From NCBI GenBank assembly GCA_948938605.1, contig CARAIG010000005.1:1-12534 (forward strand): a stretch of DNA of 12,534 nt. The letters run 5' to 3'. Below the pieces are notes generated by a model. It was not told the origin of the DNA, made no database searches, and saw nothing but the letters and a program-made list of their open reading frames with translations. This document shows positions 6,707-12,534 of this stretch, piece after piece (the stretch's first letter is position 1; every line of letters starts with the position of its first letter). This DNA comes from an uncultured Eubacteriales bacterium (GTDB lineage: Bacteria > Bacillota > Clostridia > Christensenellales > CAG-314). The position numbers and the translations under genes are program-made.

Positions 6707-9700
6707 TTACCAAATAGTCAATTGGTTGACTATTGCACTCGCTTCACCGCAAACGGACTGTTGCAAATTCATATCAAGGTTTATTTTGCACAAACCGTTA
6801 AGCAAGGACAAATTACCTGTTAAACCGCTAAGCATATACTGTTCGTCGTGGTAAATGTTTAACGATGCCGAAGTTAAATTTTTGTCGATGGGTTGTAAGT
6901 TAAGTTCTACGTTATATTTACGGTCATTTGCGGTATATGAGTAATTTGTAAATATGTCTTCTATGCCGAAATCGTTAGTATTGTTGCTGTTTGCAATGTT
7001 GTCTTTTACAAGCCCTTCCAAACTGTTGTTGCCTAACAACAAGTTTTTGTTGGAGTTAAGGTTAATCATTTCGAATATGTAATCGAGAATATTTGCAATA
7101 AACTCCGCTTCGGATATATTGGTTTGCTTATACGACGGTTCGCCGTATCTGTCGACGTCGCGACGGTTTTCGTTACTGTGGCTATGCCACTTACTGCAAT
7201 CGTACTTGCCCGACTTAGTGCAGTACTCTTGTACCGAATTGCGTATTACCGCAAACGTTTTGTTTACGCTGTCGTAGTACAAGTAGCTTTCGCCGCCCTT
7301 GTCGTCGAATGCGCTCATTATACCGATTATTTTACTGTTACTGCGAGTCAACTTGACAGCAATGTACACATTGTTGTCCTTGTCGATGTCGACTTTTACA
7401 GACAGTCCCATATTGATATCCGCAAGGTCGAAACCTAACGTAAGTTTTATAACGGCATTACCTTCGATGTAGAACGATCTTGCGCCGTCGTCGCTTTCGT
7501 TGGGAGTGGCGGTAATTACAAACGAAGACAATAATTCGTACAAACTGTTAAAGTCGATGTGTCCCGTTGTGTCGTATGCGTTAATGTCTTGAACGGTTGC
7601 GTATTCGCTAATACCGTCCGTTTCAACAATTTCGGACGCATATACGCGCAAGTTGCTGACGTTTAACGAAACGTTGTCATAAGCAAGCTGCAAACTGTTT
7701 AGCGACAATCCGTTGCCGTATGTTTGAGCCGACAGTACCACTGCGCCTAATTTGCTAAGCAGTGACGCGCCGTTCAAATCCAACCCGAAAATTCCGTCTA
7801 CGTAACTTACGCCGTTAAGCAACGTGGAATACGAAATGTTTTCCGCATTGTTTTCCGCCTCGGACATTGCCGATTTCATACTGTCGACAAGTTCGCCTAT
7901 TTGCGGGACTACCGCAACTATTTGGTCGTACAATCCGTAACATTTAACAAGCGTGTCTATTGATACGGTCACTTTAAGCACACTGCGGTCGCTTTCCTTT
8001 TTGCCGTCTATCAAACGTCCCGTATCGGTTACGTAAATATTGCCGTCTTTGTAGACGATGTCCAGCAACATAAACGGTTGCCAACTGCCGTCGGCTTTTT
8101 GCTTATATACGTCGAGTTTTGCGCGCAGTTTGAATGTGTCGAAACCTTCGGTATTTTTGTAATAGAATTCGAAATACGAACCGCTTGCCACGCGGTATAC
8201 CGTTTTGTCTATTGCAAGTACGGTATCGCCGTCAAAACTAAACTTCCAACTGTTAGTATGTACCAAACGCTCAATAGCGGGGAAGTAGTCGTTAAATACT
8301 TGTTCTATTTGTATGTATGTAACGTCGCCGCTAAATTTATCAAATGTTTGCCTATTGCAGGACTCGATTTCCAACGTCTTGTTTATAAACGCTGCATTTA
8401 CCGTTACGGTGTTAATTTTGCCGTAAGCAAGCACAACATTGAAATCCATACCGAAAGCACTGCCTGCAAGCGTAGCCTTGCCGTTGTCGGTTGTAATGCC
8501 GAGCGAACTTATTATTGCCTTAACATCGATGTTTTTAAATGCGTCGATGTTAACAAGGCTTCCCGTCACAGTACTGCCTGCACCGCTGAATTCGTTTACC
8601 AAGTCGTCAATCTTTTTGACGTACTCGATAATTTGGTTAACGTCGCCGCTTATGTACATATCGCCCTTGTTAAGCTTAACCGTACCGTTAGAGTACATTA
8701 TGTACATATCGTCTAAACGGAAGTTGTACACGCCGTTAAGTAAATCGATATTGGCGTAAACAGTGTTTTTGTCGTCTATTTTTATAGACAAATTTGTTGT
8801 AAAATCACCGCTAGGCGCTATAATTTCGGCAGTACCCGCCTTAGCGCGTGCCGTCAAATTTATGCCCACTTTGTCAATAGCAAAATCCGAAACGCATACC
8901 GTCAAGCCGTTGTTGGCGCAAAGTTTTACTTCGAACTGCGACAAACCTAATTGTTCGCCGTTAATTTTCAACAGCAGTTCGCCGTCGACAAACGTTAAGC
9001 CGTCAATGAGATTTACATAGTCGACTTGGTTATTAGCAAGTTTGTTTATTGCGCCTTGCACTACGTCGATTACGCCGTCCAAATAGACGTTGTATCCCTT
9101 GTATGCAGTAAGGTCAACCGCACTGTTACCGTTATTGGCAGCTGCATCGGGCAACGCAACGGCAAACTTCAAGTCGCCTACGCTTGCATACAAGACGTTA
9201 TCTACCAACCACAATTCGACGTTTAACATATCCGCTGTGTTGTAGCATATATTTGCATTTACGTACAAACCGCGGTTATACTTTACCGTAGCATTAAGCG
9301 CGCATACGTTACCGTCAATTGTTAAAGACGTATCGACACACATTTCGATGCCTGTGTTTGCAATGTCCTTAAAGCTGTCGTAAATTTCGACAAATTGTTT
9401 AGCAAGCGCTTCAATAGGAATGTAAACCTTGTTTGTGTCAAGTTTTTCCGCAGGTTGAGTGCTTTGAATAACTTTTGCACTGTAACCTTTAACGTTTGCC
9501 GTAATGCTTTCAAATACTCCGTTGTCAAAGTTAACTAAAACGTCCGCAAAGCCATCCACCGACAAACCCATGCGCAATGCAGTTCCGTCAAGGTTTACGG
9601 TTAAGGCTTTAAGCAACGTTTCCGCCGACAAGTCGACGTTTGCAAGTCCGCTTAAATCTACGTTTGCGCTAACGTTCAATTTAGACGTTACGTATTCGAT

Positions 9701-12460
9701 TAATTCGCCAAGTTCGTCGACATTGCCCATTACCGCAACTTCGCCTAACGTCAAGTATATTTTTCCGTTAATGTAGCGAACAAGCAATGTTTGGTTGAAT
9801 ATATCTACGTTTGCAGATATGTCCATATCAAGCAAGTCTGCCGACAATACAAAGTTTATATCGCCCGCACTGCCCTTTAAGTTAAGTATGTAATCGTTTG
9901 CATTTGGAGTTTTAACCTTACCGATGTTGGTAAGCACCGTTCCGTCAACGTCTATATTAACGTTTCCTACCGACAAGCCGTTTACCGACAATTGCAAGGA
10001 GTTGTATTCGTTTACAGACAGTTTAACTCCGATGTCGCCCAAACCTAGGAAGTCGGCATTAACAGTTAAAGCAAGTTCGCCGTTAGCAAAACTGAATTGC
10101 TTGATAACAGTCTTAAAGTCTATTGCCGAAACGTCTAAGTTTTTGATTGTATTAATAAGTCCGCTTATTGCTTCGATAATTCCGTCAATGTTGTCGTCTA
10201 TGCCGTAAACACCGTTTACAATTTGCGACAAATCCGTATCGGAAGGTACTGTACCGACCGCAAACGCAACTTTAATTCCGTTCACTTCAAGATATACCGT
10301 ATTGTTAATTACTACTGCGTTAACACGCGCTAACGTCGTCGAACCGCTAGTAACCTCAGCGTTTACGCGGATATTTTTGTTTACGTCGTAAGCAAAATCA
10401 CCGCATATATTGTAAACGTTTCCGCCAAAATTAATGTCCAAGTTGAAATCCGCACCGTAACTCGAAGCCGTTATAATAGACGCAATCGGGTCGACAAACG
10501 TATTGAGCAAATCCATTACGTTTGCATATTCGCTTTCGTCAACTTCGGGGATTTCAGTAATTTCGGGCAATGTTGCGGATAGCGTTATAACGTTTCCGTC
10601 AACCGTTAAAGTTACGCGATCCAAGTTCCAACCGTTAATGTTTGAAACAAGATATACTTCCGCCGATACGCCGCCAACGCCTAACACAAATTTTACACCA
10701 TTGTCGGTTTTAACTGCATCGATGTTGCCCAACATTGCAACAATCTGTTCGACGGATATTTGCGGAAGTTCGAGAGAACCGTTAAAATCAACCAAGCCCG
10801 TCATACGCAGCAAAGTCATTATGCGGTCAATGTCGGACACATTCAACTTTGCCTTGATTGCGCCGAACTGCGCGTATACGGCGTTGTTTTGGTAAATTAC
10901 CGACAAGTCGTCGTTATGCGCATACAACGCTTGTTTGGACAGGTCGAACATTATGTCGATGTCCGTTCCCAACGCATTGACGTTGCCGTAAATTACGCCG
11001 TTTTTAACGATGTCGAGCAGTCCCAACAATTCGGGGTATTCGCCGTTATGTTCGGGCATTTCGAATCCGCTTGCAAGTTCGACTTTCAATTCCAACGTAC
11101 CGAATGAAGCAATTGCATTTTTAAATTTATATCCGTCTTCCGTTACGTCGGCGTATATGTTAATTTCAAGTTTTTGGTCGCCTAGTTCCAACGGCAAACT
11201 TACGGTACACAAGTCGTCTTGAATCGAATATGTAAACTTACTTAAAATATCGTCATCCGCTTTGTCACCGCTTGCATCGTCGGTTGCAGACAAATCCGTT
11301 TGCGGCATTAACGAGTTAACCAAACCCATAATTCCGTCAACCGTCGTACTTGCTTTAAAGTCTTGGTAATCGACCAGCAATTTGCCTTGACCGTATTCCA
11401 AGAACAAATCGTCCCCTATCTTTGCGGAAACTTCGATGTTTTCCAAATTTTCAATGTCGATTTTTGCCGAAACAAGTCCGTTTAACACCGTTTGCCCGTC
11501 CATTGTTGCAACAAGGCTTGCGTTAAGACTGTTGCCGTTACCGATGTAGGGAGCAAACATATCCATAAGGATACTTAAAGCGTCTTCTTCCTTGTCAATG
11601 GGTGGTTTTTCAACGTCAGCGTCGAAAAACTGTTCAAAAAAGTCCTTTTGGGGCAAGTCTTGACTTGTAAGGTCGCTAAACGTTTCGGTAATGTCTTCCA
11701 CGCAATCGATACCGCCGAACATAGGTACTTTGTACTTGCAGTCGGTTGTGACTGTTTTAACTTGCCAGTCGGCATCCATTACTACGATTATTTCCGCTTT
11801 AACGTAGGTAGCGTAATCGTTCAAGTTTGAATTTGTTTTCATTTCGCGCAGCATACGCGCGGGGGCAGTTTCGATGTCCAACACATAACGGTATTGGAAC
11901 AGTCCGTTTTCCGCCTTTTCCAACTGTCCGCTTACTATCGTTTCGTCGTTAAGTATGTAACCCGTAAGGGAGTCCGAACGGTGACCGAACTTGTCAAGAA
12001 AATCGTTTTCGGCATACTTCGAAGCGGTATTAGCCCACTTGATATTGCTTGACGACTTAATGCTGTCCGCCTTGCGGTACAGATAATTGCCGTTATGCAT
12101 AAACAACTGATAGGCATTTTTAACTATACCTACGGTAATCATTTCCTTAAAAACGTTACCGTTTACTACCGTACGGTTGTTTACAACGTCCTGTTTTATG
12201 CCCGCCGATGTAGTTTGCCCGCGCGACGTGCCGACAAAGCCGCCCTTACGCAACAGCTCGCCTTGCGCTATGTACAAATTTTCGATAGCAGTACGGTCGT
12301 TGGGCGTTCCCGTTTCGGGCTTATCCATAATTGCATTTACGGCATTATCGGGCAAAACGGGGGCGACAGTTTCGCCGCCGAAGCCCATAACAATGCCGGC
12401 TGTCCCTAAGGACGCCAGCGCCACTGCCAATATTAAGCATAAAACTTTGGTTTTTTCCAT
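6707..12460 (-). CDS. Giant exported beta-rich protein with alternating ~180-residue repeats
   Basis: The product is 1917 residues long and I do not recognise a named family. Residues 1-5 are charged and about 6-28 are hydrophobic and Gly/Ala-rich, a signal peptide or N-terminal anchor; Cys8 is too early and poorly placed for a lipobox. Residues about 45-265 form a separate N-terminal domain. From about 305 to 1900 there are eight beta-rich repeats at roughly 305, 484, 668, 856, 1037, 1222, 1404 and 1660. Each has a strand such as NG-x-(I/V)-Y-L, a helical stretch, and two or three long amphipathic strands ending in a V-x-G hairpin. Odd and even repeats form two types. There is no C-terminal anchor; the protein ends QLTIW. 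ATG at 12460 is preceded by AAAGGA at good spacing. It is probably an extracellular or cell-envelope structural protein. Paired Cys residues (241/253, 1041/1053, 1181/1189, 1747/1755, 1891/1904) could form disulfides. The repeated half-sheet pattern recalls LolA/LppX-like folds, but that is only an impression. Confidence 0.85.
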   Translation of the reverse strand: MEKTKVLCLILAVALASLGTAGIVMGFGGETVAPVLPDNAVNAIMDKPETGTPNDRTAIENLYIAQGELLRKGGFVGTSRGQTTSAGIKQDVVNNRTVVNGNVFKEMITVGIVKNAYQLFMHNGNYLYRKADSIKSSSNIKWANTASKYAENDFLDKFGHRSDSLTGYILNDETIVSGQLEKAENGLFQYRYVLDIETAPARMLREMKTNSNLNDYATYVKAEIIVVMDADWQVKTVTTDCKYKVPMFGGIDCVEDITETFSDLTSQDLPQKDFFEQFFDADVEKPPIDKEEDALSILMDMFAPYIGNGNSLNASLVATMDGQTVLNGLVSAKIDIENLENIEVSAKIGDDLFLEYGQGKLLVDYQDFKASTTVDGIMGLVNSLMPQTDLSATDDASGDKADDDILSKFTYSIQDDLCTVSLPLELGDQKLEINIYADVTEDGYKFKNAIASFGTLELKVELASGFEMPEHNGEYPELLGLLDIVKNGVIYGNVNALGTDIDIMFDLSKQALYAHNDDLSVIYQNNAVYAQFGAIKAKLNVSDIDRIMTLLRMTGLVDFNGSLELPQISVEQIVAMLGNIDAVKTDNGVKFVLGVGGVSAEVYLVSNINGWNLDRVTLTVDGNVITLSATLPEITEIPEVDESEYANVMDLLNTFVDPIASIITASSYGADFNLDINFGGNVYNICGDFAYDVNKNIRVNAEVTSGSTTLARVNAVVINNTVYLEVNGIKVAFAVGTVPSDTDLSQIVNGVYGIDDNIDGIIEAISGLINTIKNLDVSAIDFKTVIKQFSFANGELALTVNADFLGLGDIGVKLSVNEYNSLQLSVNGLSVGNVNIDVDGTVLTNIGKVKTPNANDYILNLKGSAGDINFVLSADLLDMDISANVDIFNQTLLVRYINGKIYLTLGEVAVMGNVDELGELIEYVTSKLNVSANVDLSGLANVDLSAETLLKALTVNLDGTALRMGLSVDGFADVLVNFDNGVFESITANVKGYSAKVIQSTQPAEKLDTNKVYIPIEALAKQFVEIYDSFKDIANTGIEMCVDTSLTIDGNVCALNATVKYNRGLYVNANICYNTADMLNVELWLVDNVLYASVGDLKFAVALPDAAANNGNSAVDLTAYKGYNVYLDGVIDVVQGAINKLANNQVDYVNLIDGLTFVDGELLLKINGEQLGLSQFEVKLCANNGLTVCVSDFAIDKVGINLTARAKAGTAEIIAPSGDFTTNLSIKIDDKNTVYANIDLLNGVYNFRLDDMYIMYSNGTVKLNKGDMYISGDVNQIIEYVKKIDDLVNEFSGAGSTVTGSLVNIDAFKNIDVKAIISSLGITTDNGKATLAGSAFGMDFNVVLAYGKINTVTVNAAFINKTLEIESCNRQTFDKFSGDVTYIQIEQVFNDYFPAIERLVHTNSWKFSFDGDTVLAIDKTVYRVASGSYFEFYYKNTEGFDTFKLRAKLDVYKQKADGSWQPFMLLDIVYKDGNIYVTDTGRLIDGKKESDRSVLKVTVSIDTLVKCYGLYDQIVAVVPQIGELVDSMKSAMSEAENNAENISYSTLLNGVSYVDGIFGLDLNGASLLSKLGAVVLSAQTYGNGLSLNSLQLAYDNVSLNVSNLRVYASEIVETDGISEYATVQDINAYDTTGHIDFNSLYELLSSFVITATPNESDDGARSFYIEGNAVIKLTLGFDLADINMGLSVKVDIDKDNNVYIAVKLTRSNSKIIGIMSAFDDKGGESYLYYDSVNKTFAVIRNSVQEYCTKSGKYDCSKWHSHSNENRRDVDRYGEPSYKQTNISEAEFIANILDYIFEMINLNSNKNLLLGNNSLEGLVKDNIANSNNTNDFGIEDIFTNYSYTANDRKYNVELNLQPIDKNLTSASLNIYHDEQYMLSGLTGNLSLLNGLCKINLDMNLQQSVCGEASAIVNQLTIW
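6761..11548 (-). repeat. Four copies of a ~363-residue two-type super-repeat (residues 305-1900)
   Basis: Odd repeats start with a DG or GG hairpin at residues 321-322, 679-680, 1049-1050 and 1410-1411, so the period is 358, 370 and 361 residues. Later odd repeats share F/Y-(V/A)-(D/N)-G followed by alternating Leu at 791, 1157 and 1553 (FANGELALTVNADFLGL, FVDGELLLKINGEQLGL, YVDGIFGLDLNGASL). Even repeats share a Y-x-NG-x-(V/I)-(Y/K)-L strand near 525, 898 and 1258, followed in the latter two by (M/S)G(N/D)V and then (I/L)IEYV. The last even repeat (1660-1900) is enlarged by a Cys/His-containing insertion. These are protein-level repeats, diverged at the DNA level. Confidence 0.65.
7178..7222 (-). 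other. Cys/His cluster in an insertion of the last repeat (residues 1747-1761)
   Basis: Cys1747, Cys1755, His1759 and His1761 are spaced C-x7-C-x3-H-x-H within a polar insertion absent from the other repeats. This could be a metal site or a disulfide-closed loop. It is one of the few polar, non-beta-looking stretches in the repeat region. No known metal-binding family is recognised. Confidence 0.35.
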
Positions 12461-12467
12461 TCAGATT

Positions 12468-12473
12468 TCCTTT
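12468..12473 (-). promoter_or_regulatory. Ribosome binding site of the giant repeat protein gene
   Basis: On the minus strand this reads AAAGGA, with seven bases before the ATG at 12458-12460. It is a moderate but well-spaced Shine-Dalgarno site and supports this start, which gives a typical signal-peptide N-terminus. Confidence 0.7.
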
Positions 12474-12534
12474 TATATACAAACGTCGGAAATTTGCAAA
12501 CAAATCAACAAAATTAAAAAATCATTTCACTTGC
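12474..12534 (-). other. AT-rich region upstream of the giant repeat protein gene
   Basis: No gene or hairpin is seen. A TATATA at 12474-12479 (minus strand) looks like a -10 box, with TTGTTT 18 nt upstream. It abuts the Shine-Dalgarno site, so a start of transcription from it would remove part of that site. The true promoter is probably beyond the window edge. Confidence 0.3.

Noticed and set aside
8078..8716. 212-codon plus-strand open frame
   Set aside because: It lies wholly antisense to the 1917-residue gene. Its translation is rich in Cys, Val and Tyr without domain features, as expected from the reverse complement of biased codons, and the opposite frame has a coherent repeat structure.
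12437..12439. Cys8 of the giant repeat protein as a lipoprotein cysteine
   Set aside because: It lies inside the start of the hydrophobic segment, only seven residues from the N-terminus, leaving no room for a signal h-region before it.

Overview
The window looks like an accessory stretch of chromosome from a Gram-positive-type bacterium, probably an uncultured member of the Clostridia (Bacillota). The evidence is moderate GC content by eye, strong Shine-Dalgarno sites (one is AGGAGGT), sigma-A-like promoters, hairpin-plus-U-tract terminators, and a giant exported protein made of MBG/YDG-type beta repeats, a class common in gut Clostridia. No marker gene is present, so the lineage is an inference.

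All three genes I can support lie on the minus strand and are read from high to low coordinates. First comes a 1917-residue exported protein (12460 to 6707). It has an N-terminal hydrophobic signal, a globular N-terminal domain, and about eight beta-rich repeats that alternate between two types, giving a super-repeat of about 363 residues. It ends at a textbook intrinsic terminator (6643-6686). A 361-base intergenic region follows, with a good extended -10 promoter and a structured leader of about 180 nt. This leads into a 74-residue charged coiled-coil protein (6345 to 6121). A second intrinsic terminator (6041-6083) follows. Last is a 1973-residue exported protein (5984 to 63) with an N-terminal membrane segment, an Ig/cadherin-like region and a long array of MBG-like repeats.

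Both giant proteins have an N-terminal hydrophobic segment and no visible C-terminal anchor (no LPXTG tail, no C-terminal membrane segment, no recognised cell-wall-binding modules). I infer that they are long surface or secreted fibres, tethered by the N-terminus or released. The small coiled-coil protein has no signal and should be cytoplasmic. Nothing in the sequence shows that the three genes work together, and the terminators suggest three transcription units.

Points that merit a second look: the regular 363-residue two-type super-repeat in the large upstream protein; the abrupt end of the MBG protein ten residues into what looks like a new repeat, with a repeat-like continuation in the -1 frame; the long structured leader of the small gene; and a consensus-like plus-strand promoter pointing into the 3' end of the giant gene.
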